In this document: positions 1 through 7,788 of the stretch, in pieces
Position numbering within the stretch: the stretch's first letter is position 1
How the letters are laid out: the number at the start of each line of letters is the position of its first letter
From: DASRAU01 sp035638075
Lineage (GTDB): Bacteria > Acidobacteriota > Polarisedimenticolia > Gp22-AA2
Length of the DNA stretch: 64,000 nucleotides
Assembly (NCBI GenBank): GCA_035638075.1
Contig: DASRAU010000015.1
Coordinates: 62,001 to 126,000 of the forward strand
Direction: 5' to 3'
The notes under the pieces: model-generated
What the model was told of the DNA's origin: nothing
The model's input: only the letters and a program-made list of their open reading frames with translations
Database searches by the model: none
Program-made: the position numbers and the translations under genes

Positions 1-256
1 ACATGCCGACGCCGAGCCGCGCCGCCTCGACCGCGGCGCGCGCCGCGGTGTTCGGGATGTCGTGCAGCTTCAGGTCGAGGAAGACCTGGCCGCCGCCCTG
101 CAGGATCTCGCGCACCAGCGCCGGACCGCAGGCGGAGAAGAGCTCCAGCCCGACCTTGAAGCGGCGCGCCTTCGGCCGGAGCGCCGCGACCAGCGACAGC
201 GCCGCGTCACGGGTCGGAACATCGAGGGCCACGATCAATCGTTCGGCGGCCTGCAT
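1..256 (-). CDS. pyrF: Orotidine 5'-phosphate decarboxylase, N-terminal part (cut by window edge)
   Basis: OMP decarboxylase makes UMP from OMP, the last step of de novo pyrimidine synthesis in the cytoplasm. The first 85 codons are visible, from ATG at 256-254 to the window edge. The protein opens with MQAAERLIVALDVPT, the usual first beta strand carrying the substrate-binding Asp, and continues to FLDLKLHDIPNT, which holds the catalytic D-x-K-x-x-D signature. The rest lies outside the window, so full length is unknown. pyrD and pyrK follow on the same strand but are separated from it by an oppositely oriented thioredoxin-like gene, so pyrF probably has its own promoter. Confidence 0.93.
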   Translation of the reverse strand, partial: MQAAERLIVALDVPTRDAALSLVAALRPKARRFKVGLELFSACGPALVREILQGGGQVFLDLKLHDIPNTAARAAVEAARLGVGM

Positions 257-306
257 GGCGAGGAATTCTCACAGAAGCGCCCGGGGCGTGCAAGGTTCCC
301 CGCAGG

Positions 307-335
307 TTGCCAGAGTCCCGGCCGGTGCGGATAAT
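307..335 (+). promoter_or_regulatory. Predicted sigma-70-type promoter of the thioredoxin-like gene
   Basis: TTGCCA (307-312) and GATAAT (330-335) are separated by exactly 17 bp. Transcription would start near 342, giving a leader of about 20 nt with a GGGAGA ribosome-binding site just before the ATG at 362. Predicted from sequence only. Confidence 0.55.
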
Positions 336-361
336 CGTCGCGGGTCCGGTTCGGGAGAGAC

Positions 362-892
362 ATGCGGAAACTCGGAAATTCGTTGGGCTTTCTCGCCCTG
401 GCGCTCCTCGTCGTGGCCGCCCCGTCGTCCGGCTGCCGCGGCGGGGGCGGGTCGGGAGCGGAGGAGGCGCCTCCTCCCGGCGCGGACGTGAAGGTGATTG
501 CCCACGGCGAGAAGGTGGACCTCGCGGCGCACCTCGCCTCGGGGAAGACCACGGTGTTCGATTTCTACGCCCCGTGGTGCCCCCCCTGCCGCGTCCTCGG
601 GCCGGCGCTCGAGCGTCTCGCGGCGGCGCAGCCCGACCGGCTGGCGATCCGCAAGGTGGACATCGTGGACTGGACGACGCCGGTCGTCACGCAGCACGCC
701 ATCGAGGCGCTGCCGCACCTCGTCCTCTACGACGCCACGGGCCGCGTCGTCGCCGACGGCGACAAGGTCTATCCCGAGCTGGAGCGACTGTTCGGCGATG
801 CCGCCAAGGAGGTCATCCAGGCCGGAACCGGCGAGGACACCGCCAGGCCGGCCGAGGGGACCCGGGCCGCCGACGGCACCCAGGCGCTCTGA
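362..892 (+). CDS. Thioredoxin-fold protein, exported, possibly a lipoprotein
   Basis: A 176-residue protein with an N-terminal hydrophobic segment (about residues 7-20) and a cysteine at 25. The lipobox (SSGC) is weak because position -3 is Ser, so it may be a lipoprotein or simply exported. A Gly/Pro-rich linker leads to a thioredoxin domain (about 43-160) with the redox motif WCPPC at 72-76 and a probable cis-Pro in ALPHLVLY. It probably acts as a thiol-disulfide oxidoreductase in the periplasm; its partner is unknown. The C-terminal tail is low-complexity (Thr/Ala/Gly). It is convergent with pyrD, and I see no functional link to its pyrimidine neighbours. Confidence 0.85.
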   Translation: MRKLGNSLGFLALALLVVAAPSSGCRGGGGSGAEEAPPPGADVKVIAHGEKVDLAAHLASGKTTVFDFYAPWCPPCRVLGPALERLAAAQPDRLAIRKVDIVDWTTPVVTQHAIEALPHLVLYDATGRVVADGDKVYPELERLFGDAAKEVIQAGTGEDTARPAEGTRAADGTQAL

Positions 893-941
893 AGGCGCTT
901 CCGGCGCTCCTGCCCGGGACGCGCTCGGCACCGATTCCTGG

Positions 942-1934
942 TTATCCTGCCGTCGTTTCCTGCTCGCGGGCGTTCGGAAGGCGCAGCGTGCCGGTCAGCT
1001 CCTGCACGCGGGGGATTCCGCGGGCGCGGCACCAGGCTTCCATCCCCTCGGCGACGGTGAGGGGCGCGCGCGGGTCGTAGAAATTCGCGGTCCCCACCTG
1101 CACCGCTCCGCTGCCCGCCACCATGAACTCGAGGGCATCTTCCGCCGACGCGATGCCGCCCATGCCGACGATCGGCAGGCGGGTCGCAGCGTAGACCTTG
1201 TGCACCATGTAGAGGGCCAGCGGCTTGATGGCCGGCCCCGAGAGTCCGCCGACGACGTTGTCGAGGACCGGGCGGCGCCGCTCGAGGTCGACCGCGAGGC
1301 CGAGGAAGGTGTTCACGAGCGACAGGATGTCGGCGCCGGCGTCGGCCGCGGCGCGCGCCGCCTCGCCGATGTCGGTGATGTTCGGCGTCAGCTTGACGAG
1401 GAGCGGCAGGTCGGGCGCCGCCCGCCGCACGTCCGCCACCACCTCGCGGATGAGGACGGGGGAGACCCCGAACGCCAGCCCGCCCCGCTCGGTGTTGGGG
1501 CAGGAGAGGTTCAGCTCGATGGCGTGCAGGCCCTTCGCGCCGTTGAGACGCTTCGCGACCGCAACGTACTCGTCGCGGGTCTCGCCGAAGACGTTGGCGA
1601 TGACGACCGTGTCCTTGCCGCGCAGCGCCGGCAGCTTGTCGCTCAGGAAGGCTTCGACCCCGACGTTGGCGAGGCCGATGGCGTTGAGCATCCCGGCGGC
1701 CGTCTCGCAGGTGCGCTGCGGCGCGTTGCCGCGGCGCGGCTTGAGGGAGAGCCCCTTGCTGACGAAGCCGCCGATCGACTCGAGGTCGAAGTAGGGCTGC
1801 AGCTCGGTGCCGTAGCCGAAGGTGCCGCTCGCGGCGAGCACCGGGTTCTTCAGTTTGAGCGGGCCGAGCGTCACCCGCATGTCCGCGGGCGCCGGCTTCT
1901 TCGTCGCGGCGGCGACCGTCACGGGCTTCTTCAC
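942..1934 (-). CDS. pyrD: Dihydroorotate dehydrogenase, catalytic subunit (class 1B)
   Basis: Oxidises dihydroorotate to orotate using FMN. As a class 1B enzyme it passes electrons to NAD through the PyrK subunit encoded just upstream. Visible motifs are NPVLAASGTFGYG near the N terminus, ELNLSCPNTERGG with the Cys expected as catalytic base, KLTPNITD, and the C-terminal FMN-phosphate site GGIASAEDA...GSGAVQVGT. I place the start at GTG 1934-1932, which overlaps the pyrK stop as GTGA and gives 330 residues. An internal ATG at 1880 would give 312 residues, closer to the family norm, so the first 18 residues may be untranslated. pyrK and pyrD are clearly co-transcribed. Confidence 0.95.
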   Translation of the reverse strand: MKKPVTVAAATKKPAPADMRVTLGPLKLKNPVLAASGTFGYGTELQPYFDLESIGGFVSKGLSLKPRRGNAPQRTCETAAGMLNAIGLANVGVEAFLSDKLPALRGKDTVVIANVFGETRDEYVAVAKRLNGAKGLHAIELNLSCPNTERGGLAFGVSPVLIREVVADVRRAAPDLPLLVKLTPNITDIGEAARAAADAGADILSLVNTFLGLAVDLERRRPVLDNVVGGLSGPAIKPLALYMVHKVYAATRLPIVGMGGIASAEDALEFMVAGSGAVQVGTANFYDPRAPLTVAEGMEAWCRARGIPRVQELTGTLRLPNAREQETTAG

Positions 1935-2740
1935 GGGCGCACGCTGCCGGCTTCGAAGACCGGGCCTTCGGTGCAGACGCGCGGGTAGGGCGGCACGGCG
2001 TTCGGGTCGGCGGCCGCCACGACGCACCCGAGACAGACGCCGATGCCGCACGGCATCTGCGACTCGAGCGCCAGCTGGCACGGCACGCCGGCCTTCTGCG
2101 CCTGGTCGCCGACCGCCCGGAGCATCGGCGTCGGGCCGCAGACGTAGAGCGTGGGCTTCGGCCCGGGCGCGGCGAGCAGCGGCTCGAGAAGGCTCGTGAC
2201 GTAGCCGCGGGTGCCGCGGCTGCCGTCCTCGGTCGCGAACTTCACGTCGAGACGTCCGCGCCCGAAGAGCGGCAGGCCGACGAGGTCATGCGCCGAGCGC
2301 GCCCCGAACAGCAGCAGCGGCCGGTGCCCGAGCCGCGCCAGCGCCTCGGCTACGAACGGGAAGATGGCGATGCCGACGCCGCCGGCCACGAGGATCTGGC
2401 GGGGACGGGTGGCGTCGGGGCGCCGCGCCGGCAGGCGGAAGCCGTTCCCGAGCGGTCCGAGCATCGCGAGGGTCGCGCCTTTCGGCTGGCGTGACAGCAG
2501 GCGCGTGCCGTGGCCGGTCACCTTGTAGAGGATCTGCAGGCGTCGCGGCGGGCTGCCGACAACACCGCAGACGCTCATCGGGCGTCGCAGCAGCGGGTCG
2601 CGCCCGGGCTGCGCCTGCAGCATCACGAATTGCCCGGGACGGGAGGCGCGCGCCATCCGCGGCGCGTCCAGGGTCAAAAGGAAGTGATCGGAATTCAGCG
2701 CGTCGTGCGACAGGATTCGCGCGGCGGTGTCGAACGGCAT
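1931..2740 (-). CDS. pyrK: Dihydroorotate dehydrogenase electron-transfer subunit
   Basis: FAD- and [2Fe-2S]-binding subunit that carries electrons from PyrD to NAD. The 269-residue protein has a ferredoxin-reductase-type fold: the FAD-binding segment LLRRPMSVCG in the N-terminal barrel, a nucleotide-binding GGVGIAIF segment in the middle and CGPTPML before the C-terminal cluster. The cluster ligands are visible as C-x4-C-x2-C-x16-C (MPCGIGVCLGC...RVC). The start is ATG 2740, and the gene overlaps pyrD by 4 bp. It is divergent from the membrane phosphodiesterase-like gene, so the roughly 60-bp gap should hold both promoters; I could not identify them convincingly. Confidence 0.95.
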   Translation of the reverse strand: MPFDTAARILSHDALNSDHFLLTLDAPRMARASRPGQFVMLQAQPGRDPLLRRPMSVCGVVGSPPRRLQILYKVTGHGTRLLSRQPKGATLAMLGPLGNGFRLPARRPDATRPRQILVAGGVGIAIFPFVAEALARLGHRPLLLFGARSAHDLVGLPLFGRGRLDVKFATEDGSRGTRGYVTSLLEPLLAAPGPKPTLYVCGPTPMLRAVGDQAQKAGVPCQLALESQMPCGIGVCLGCVVAAADPNAVPPYPRVCTEGPVFEAGSVRP

Positions 2741-2802
2741 GGACGCGGGACTTTAGCACACCTCCTTGATCTTTGGATGACGGCCTCCTACCATCCGCGC
2801 GC

Positions 2803-4458
2803 GTGACGACACCGGCGCGTCTCGTCCTGCACGCCGCCCTCGCGGGGCTGTACGCCTCCCTGGCGCTGGTGATCTTCCTGCGCCTCCTGCACCCGGAGGC
2901 GTCGCGCGGCCGGTTCGTCCTCGGCATGCTGCCGGTCGTCGTGGTGTACACGGCGGTCGCGGCGCTCCTGCTGCCGCTGCTCTACGGCCTGCTGCGCTTC
3001 TTCGCCAGCCACCGCCTGCAGGTGCGGCGCTTCAGCCTGCGCTACGGCATGACCTTTCTCGTGGCGGCACTCGCCCCGATGCTGGCCTCGTTCGTCGTCA
3101 CGCTGTCGCACGAGCGCCGGGCCATCGACGATCTGGTGACGGACCGCGCCCGGCTCTTCCTGGTGGCGCTCGGCGGCGCCTGGATCTACGCGGGGGTCGT
3201 CTGCCTGGTGCCGCGGCTGAAGCGCAGCCTGGCGTTCCAGGCGTCGGCCGCCGGCGTGGCGCTGGCGGCGCTCCTCGGCCCGGGTTTCGTGTCGTTCCAC
3301 GACGAGGTGCCCGCGGCGGGGAAGGGGCCCGAGGTGCTGCCGCTGGCGGCGCGCCGCCTCGTCCTCCTGAACGTGGACGGCGCCGACCTCGAAGACCTGC
3401 TCGGTCTGCAGATGCGCGGGCTGCTGCCGATGCTGTCGCGGCTGCGGCGCGACGGGGCCTACGGACGCCTCGAGACCATCGTGCCGTGCGACGCGGCCGT
3501 CGTCCGCACGACGCTGGTCACCGGCCAGCTTCCGTGGCGCAGCGGCGTGCGCGGGCCGTTCACGCGCGGGCTCCTCGGCCAGCCGCTCGGGCTGACCATC
3601 GTCCCGGCCGGCCTCGGGTTCGACACCTTCCTGTCCCCGGTGATGTCGCGCCGGCGGCTGACGGTCGAGGACCGCACCGGGCCGGCCCTGTGGGACATCG
3701 TCTCGAGGGCCGGCGGGACCGCGCGCGCGTCGGGCTGGGAGATCGATCTCGATCACCCGGGCGGTCCGGCCATCCCGAACGCCGCGGCGGTGCGGTCCCA
3801 GGCCGCCGAGTTCAGCGAAGGGGAGGGGAACTTCTTCAACCTGCCGATGGGGGCCTCGATGGACCTCGCGCGGGCGCTCGCGGCCGACCAGGTGGCGGCG
3901 GCCGGGCTGTCGGAGACCTTCGTCGGGACCGGCATCGTCGCGGTCTCCCTGCCGGGGCTCGACCGGGTGGCGCACCGGTTCCTGCGGTTCGCGCGTCCGG
4001 CCTCGTTCGGCAACGTCCGCCCGTCGGAGGTGGACGAGTACGGGCACGTGCTCGAGCGTTACTACGTGCGGGTGGATGCGCTCATCGGCCGTGCCCTGGC
4101 CCTCGCCGGGCCGCAGGGCTGGCTCTTCGTCACCTCGGCGCACGGCATCGAGCCGGCGCCGCTGCGCCGCCGCCTGATCCCGTCGGGAGCCGCGCACGAC
4201 GCCCTGCCGGGCTCGCACGAGGAGGGGCCGAGCGGCTTTCTCTTCGCCATCGGCCCGGGGGTGCGGGCGGGGCAGCGCTTCGGGCGCGCGGCGCTCGCCG
4301 ACGTCACGCCGACGGCGCTGTACCTGCTCGGTCTGCCCATCGCCCGCAATCTCGATGGCCGCATCATCGACGCGCTGCTCGAACCGGAGGAGATCCGCGC
4401 CCGCCCGGCGACGGTGATCGAATCGTACGGTCCGCGCCCGGTGCGGCGGGTTCCTTGA
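2803..4458 (+). CDS. Membrane protein with alkaline-phosphatase-superfamily domain
   Basis: About 551 residues. The first part has roughly four to five hydrophobic segments (spanning about residues 5-170); the rest is a soluble domain of the alkaline phosphatase/phosphodiesterase superfamily. It opens with RLVLLNVDGADLEDL (metal-binding Asp), followed by the nucleophile region CDAAVVRTTLVTGQLPWRSGV and the distal sites FVTSAHGIEP and VTPTALYLLGLPIARNLDG. The layout resembles type I phosphodiesterase/nucleotide pyrophosphatase-like proteins, but the substrate cannot be told. I chose GTG 2803; a TTG at 2773 would add ten residues. Neither start has a clear ribosome-binding site. The TTGACA of the next promoter overlaps its stop codon. 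Confidence 0.75.
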   Translation: MTTPARLVLHAALAGLYASLALVIFLRLLHPEASRGRFVLGMLPVVVVYTAVAALLLPLLYGLLRFFASHRLQVRRFSLRYGMTFLVAALAPMLASFVVTLSHERRAIDDLVTDRARLFLVALGGAWIYAGVVCLVPRLKRSLAFQASAAGVALAALLGPGFVSFHDEVPAAGKGPEVLPLAARRLVLLNVDGADLEDLLGLQMRGLLPMLSRLRRDGAYGRLETIVPCDAAVVRTTLVTGQLPWRSGVRGPFTRGLLGQPLGLTIVPAGLGFDTFLSPVMSRRRLTVEDRTGPALWDIVSRAGGTARASGWEIDLDHPGGPAIPNAAAVRSQAAEFSEGEGNFFNLPMGASMDLARALAADQVAAAGLSETFVGTGIVAVSLPGLDRVAHRFLRFARPASFGNVRPSEVDEYGHVLERYYVRVDALIGRALALAGPQGWLFVTSAHGIEPAPLRRRLIPSGAAHDALPGSHEEGPSGFLFAIGPGVRAGQRFGRAALADVTPTALYLLGLPIARNLDGRIIDALLEPEEIRARPATVIESYGPRPVRRVP

Positions 4459-4484
4459 CAGGGAATCGGCCGGTCCGCTATGCT
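4455..4484 (+). promoter_or_regulatory. Strong predicted promoter of the pyrRBC operon
   Basis: A perfect -35 TTGACA (4455-4460) and -10 TATGCT (4479-4484) are 18 bp apart. The start site should fall near 4490-4492, so the transcript would begin with GGGC followed by five U residues (4493-4497). It sits about 130 bp upstream of pyrR and directly before the attenuator. Confidence 0.7.
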
Positions 4485-4503
4485 GCGCGGGCTTTTTCCG
4501 GTG

Positions 4504-4620
4504 ATGAGGACGATGCGAGGCGACAGACCGAGCAGCCCTGCCCGCGGCGACGCGGGATTTTTTTTGTCCGCGAGCCGGCCCGTGACCCGCGCCGCCGGCG
4601 CCGGCCGGAGGCCCGCATGA
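4504..4620 (+). CDS. Candidate pyr leader peptide ORF (38 codons)
   Basis: An ATG at 4504 (second ATG at 4513) opens a 38-residue ORF that reads through the intrinsic terminator: the U-run is translated as FFL. It ends at TGA 4618-4620, which overlaps the pyrR ATG (4617) as ATGA. A GAGGA lies just before the second ATG, though its spacing is very short. By analogy with the E. coli pyrBI leader peptide, which is also translated across its attenuator, this could couple ribosome movement to termination and to pyrR translation. The alternative is chance openness in a GC-rich leader that PyrR controls directly. Confidence 0.35.
   Translation: MRTMRGDRPSSPARGDAGFFLSASRPVTRAAGAGRRPA
4541..4565 (+). 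terminator. Intrinsic terminator/attenuator in the pyrR leader
   Basis: CCCGCG (4541-4546), a GCGA (GNRA) tetraloop (4547-4550) and CGCGGG (4551-4556) form a perfect 6-bp GC stem followed by A and eight T residues (4557-4565). It lies between the pyr promoter and pyrR. It is the only clear hairpin-plus-U-run terminator I found in the window, which supports a regulatory role. Upstream GGGCT (4489-4493) can pair with AGCCC (4534-4538), and CGCGGG (4486-4491) is complementary to the terminator's left arm, so competing folds are possible. Confidence 0.75.
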
Positions 4621-5246
4621 AGGGGGCATCGCGGGCGGCCGTCATGGACGCTGCCGCCATGGACCGGGTCCTCGCCCGCCTGGCGCACGAGATCCTCGAG
4701 CACCATCCGGACCTCGGCGCGCTGGCGCTCGTCGGCATCCGCACCCGCGGCGTGCCGCTGGCGGAGCGGCTGCGGGCGGTCATCGCGGCGCAGGACGGCC
4801 GCAAGGTGCCGCTCGGCTCGCTCGACATCACCCTCTACCGCGACGACGTCGGGGCCATCGGGGCGCAGGCTCTCCTGCGCGAGACGCGCATCCCGTTCCC
4901 GATCGACGGCCGGCGGATCGTGCTGGTGGACGACGTGCTGTACACCGGCCGGACCATCCGCGCGGCGCTCGACGGACTCATCGACTTTGGACGGCCCAAG
5001 AGCATCGAGCTGGCGGTCCTCATCGACCGCGGCCACCGCGAGCTGCCGATTCACGCCGATTACGTCGGCAAGGCGATTCCCACGCGTGAAGAGGACGAGG
5101 TGAAGGTGCGGTTGCGCGAGTGCGACGGAGAAGACAGCGTCCGCATCGAGGCGCGCGAGGTGAAGGGGGAGTCGAAGGCCGCCGGACCACGCGGACTGGC
5201 GCGCCCGCGGCGCGCGGTGCGATCCCCCTCGAGGAGGCGGCTGTGA
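4617..5246 (+). CDS. pyrR: PyrR, pyrimidine operon regulator / uracil phosphoribosyltransferase
   Basis: PyrR binds pyr mRNA in response to UMP and often has weak uracil phosphoribosyltransferase activity. The protein has 209 residues. The PRPP-binding motif IVLVDDVLYTGRT is intact, and the PyrR-type segments ALVGIRTRGVPLAERL, LDITLYRDDVG and LAVLIDRGHRELPI are present. The last roughly 35 residues are an Arg/Pro/Ser-rich tail that normal PyrR (about 180 residues) lacks. The start is ATG 4617 with a CCGGAGG ribosome-binding site. As first gene of pyrRBC behind an attenuator, it probably regulates its own operon. Confidence 0.93.
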   Translation: MKGASRAAVMDAAAMDRVLARLAHEILEHHPDLGALALVGIRTRGVPLAERLRAVIAAQDGRKVPLGSLDITLYRDDVGAIGAQALLRETRIPFPIDGRRIVLVDDVLYTGRTIRAALDGLIDFGRPKSIELAVLIDRGHRELPIHADYVGKAIPTREEDEVKVRLRECDGEDSVRIEAREVKGESKAAGPRGLARPRRAVRSPSRRRL

Positions 5247-6310
5247 TGGAAGTCGTGGACGAAGTCGCCCGCCCGGCCCGATCGAAGCGCCGGACCGCCG
5301 CGCCCCGCGTCGTGGCCGTCCCCGGGGCGGCCGCCGGCGTGGCGCGACCCGAGCCGCCCCCCGGTCCGCGCACGGCGCTCAAGGATCGGCATCTCCTCGG
5401 CATCCAGGGGCTCGAGGCGGACGAGATCACCCTGGTGCTCGACACGGCGCGCGTCATGGCCGAGATCGCCACGCGCCCGGTGCGCAAGGTGCCGACGCTG
5501 CGCGCCAAGACGGTGGTGAACTTCTTCATGGAGCCCTCGACGCGCACGCGCTCGTCGTTCGAGATCGCCGAGAAGCGCCTGTCGGCCGACACGCTCAACT
5601 TCAGCCCGTCCACCTCGAGCGTCACCAAGGGCGAGTCGCTCCTCGACACGGCGCGCAACCTCGAGGCGATGTCGCCCGACATGATCGTCATCCGCCACAA
5701 GGCGAGCGGCGCGCCGCACTTCCTGGCTCGGCACTGCCGCTCGGCGATCATCAATGCCGGCGACGGCTGGCACGAGCACCCGACGCAGGCGCTGCTCGAT
5801 GCCTACACCATCCGCGAGCGCAAGGGGCGCCTCAAGGGCCTGAGCGTCGCCATCGTCGGGGACCTCATGCACAGCCGCGTGCTGCGCAGCAACCTGTTCT
5901 GCCTGAAAACCATGGGGGCGACGGTGCGGCTGTGCGGCCCGCCGACGCTCGTGCCGAGGGGTCTCGACGCCCTCGGCGCCGAGGTGCATCTCAAGGTCGA
6001 GTCGGCGATCGAGGGGGCCGACGTGGTCATGATGCTGCGCGTCCAGCGCGAGCGGCAGAAGGGCAGCGCCTTCCCCTCGGCGCGCGAGTACTTCAACCTC
6101 TTCGGCATGACGCGCGAGCGGGTCCGGCTGGCGAAGAAGGACGCGATCATCATGCACCCCGGACCGATGAACCGCGGCGTTGAGATCGACAGCGCCGTCG
6201 CCGACGGCCCGGCCTCGGTCATCCTCGAGCAGGTCACGAACGGCGTGGCGGTGCGCATGGCGGTGCTGTACCTGCTGGCGGGAGGGAGCCTTGGCGAGCT
6301 GGCTTCTTAG
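5246..6310 (+). CDS. pyrB: Aspartate carbamoyltransferase catalytic chain
   Basis: Condenses carbamoyl phosphate with aspartate, the second step of pyrimidine synthesis. The carbamoyl-phosphate site FFMEPSTRTRSSFE, the HPTQALLDAYTI segment and MHPGPMNRGVEI are all present. ATG 5246 overlaps the pyrR stop as TGATG and is preceded by GAGGAGG. The protein has 354 residues, about 45 more than usual: before the conserved core begins (ALKDRHLLGIQGL) there is an extra Pro/Ala/Arg-rich N terminus. No regulatory pyrI gene is nearby. It overlaps pyrC by 20 bp. Confidence 0.96.
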   Translation: MEVVDEVARPARSKRRTAAPRVVAVPGAAAGVARPEPPPGPRTALKDRHLLGIQGLEADEITLVLDTARVMAEIATRPVRKVPTLRAKTVVNFFMEPSTRTRSSFEIAEKRLSADTLNFSPSTSSVTKGESLLDTARNLEAMSPDMIVIRHKASGAPHFLARHCRSAIINAGDGWHEHPTQALLDAYTIRERKGRLKGLSVAIVGDLMHSRVLRSNLFCLKTMGATVRLCGPPTLVPRGLDALGAEVHLKVESAIEGADVVMMLRVQRERQKGSAFPSAREYFNLFGMTRERVRLAKKDAIIMHPGPMNRGVEIDSAVADGPASVILEQVTNGVAVRMAVLYLLAGGSLGELAS

Positions 6311-7766
6311 AAACGGCCGCGTCGTCGACCCGTCGCAGGGGCTCGACGGCCCGCACGACATCCTCATCGTCAACGGCCGCATCGCGGAGCTGCGCCCGGT
6401 CGGTGCGCGGGTCTCCGACGCGCCGGGATCGAAGGGGCGCGGCGTCGCCAGGGCGGCGCGCGGCGCGGCGAAGCCGGTGCCCGCGGGTGCGCACGTGGTC
6501 GACCTGGCCGGCCGCATCGTGACGCCGGGGCTGGTGGACATGCACGTCCACCTGCGCGAGCCGGGGCAGGAGCACAAGGAAATCATCGAGACCGGCACGC
6601 GCGCCGCCGCCGCGGGCGGCTTCACGTCGGTGGCCTGCATGCCCAACACCGACCCGGTGAACGACAGCCTGTCGGTGACCGAGTACATCGTGGCCGAGGC
6701 GCGCCGCCGCGGTGCCGTCAATGTCTACCCGATCGGCGCCGTCAGCAAGGGATCGGCCGGGGAGGAACTGGCGGAGATCGGCGACATGGTGCGCGCCGGC
6801 GCCGTGGCGGTGTCGGACGATGGCCGGCCGGTGTCGTCGTCGCACCTGATGCGCATGGCGCTCGAGTACACGCGCCTGTTCGACATCCCGGTCATCAACC
6901 ACTGCGAGGACAGGAGCCTCTCCGCCGGGGGCGTGATGAACGAGGGGACCGCCTCGACGCTCCTCGGCCTCAAGGGCATCCCGGCGGCGTCCGAGAGCAT
7001 CATGGTGGCGCGCGACCTGCGCCTGCTCGAGCTGACGGGAGGAAGGCTGCACCTGGCGCACCTGAGCACCCGCGCCAGCCTGGACGAGGTGCGCCGCGCC
7101 CGGGCCAAGGGGGCGAAGGTCACCTGCGAGGCGACGCCGCATCACCTCGTGCTGACCGAAGAGGAAGTCGTCCGGTCGCGCTACGACTCCGCGACCAAGA
7201 TGAATCCGCCGCTGCGCGCCGAGGAGGATCGCCTCGCCCTCCTGCACGCTCTCGAGGACGGCACCGTGGACGTCATCGCCACCGACCACGCGCCGCACCA
7301 CGCCGACGAGAAGCTGGTGGAGTTCGACGACGCGCCGTTCGGCATCGTGGGCCTCGAGACGGCGGTCGCGCTGGTGATGGACCGGCTGGTCCGCCCGGGG
7401 CACATCGACCTGTCCCGCATGGTCGAGCTGATGGCCCTCAACCCCGCCCGCATCCTCGGGCTGAAGAAGGGGACGCTCGCGGTCGGCGCCGACGCCGACC
7501 TCACCGTCATCGATCCGGAGACCACCCGCGCGGTCGAGCCCGACCGCTTCGAGTCGCGCTCGCGCAATACGCCGTTCACCGGCTGGAAGCTGCGCGGCTG
7601 GCCGGTCATGACCTTCGTCGGCGGCCGCCTGGCGCACGACGCGCGCGACGCGGCCGGCCGTGCTCCGCACGCCGCCCGGGAGATGCAGCCGCGCGCCGGC
7701 AAGTCCGCCGCACGCCGGGAGACGCGGACGCGCGCGGGGAAGAACCCCCGTCCCGGCGCGCGCTGA
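6291..7766 (+). CDS. pyrC: Dihydroorotase
   Basis: Zinc amidohydrolase that cyclises carbamoyl aspartate to dihydroorotate. Motifs include the metal-binding VDMHVHLREPGQEHKE, GGFTSVACMPNTDPVND, the substrate-loop HHLVLTEEE and VDVIATDHAPHH. I use TTG 6291 as start because GGAGGGAG (6281-6288) lies just before it and the protein then begins with the amidohydrolase strand ASWLLRNGRVVDPSQGL; it overlaps pyrB by 20 bp. The product is 491 residues, longer than the usual 430 or so, owing to an Ala/Gly/Arg-rich insertion near residues 40-65 and a basic tail of about 40 residues after the core. Confidence 0.95.
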   Translation: MASWLLRNGRVVDPSQGLDGPHDILIVNGRIAELRPVGARVSDAPGSKGRGVARAARGAAKPVPAGAHVVDLAGRIVTPGLVDMHVHLREPGQEHKEIIETGTRAAAAGGFTSVACMPNTDPVNDSLSVTEYIVAEARRRGAVNVYPIGAVSKGSAGEELAEIGDMVRAGAVAVSDDGRPVSSSHLMRMALEYTRLFDIPVINHCEDRSLSAGGVMNEGTASTLLGLKGIPAASESIMVARDLRLLELTGGRLHLAHLSTRASLDEVRRARAKGAKVTCEATPHHLVLTEEEVVRSRYDSATKMNPPLRAEEDRLALLHALEDGTVDVIATDHAPHHADEKLVEFDDAPFGIVGLETAVALVMDRLVRPGHIDLSRMVELMALNPARILGLKKGTLAVGADADLTVIDPETTRAVEPDRFESRSRNTPFTGWKLRGWPVMTFVGGRLAHDARDAAGRAPHAAREMQPRAGKSAARRETRTRAGKNPRPGAR

Positions 7767-7788
7767 CGCGCACGGCGCGGGTCGACGC

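Noticed and set aside
893..941. Possible bidirectional terminator between the thioredoxin-like gene and pyrD
   Set aside because: Only short imperfect GC repeats and no T run.
2788..4629. Long minus-strand ORF (613 codons) opposite the membrane phosphodiesterase-like gene
   Set aside because: Antisense shadow of a high-GC gene; Arg/Pro/Gln/His-rich with no recognisable domain.
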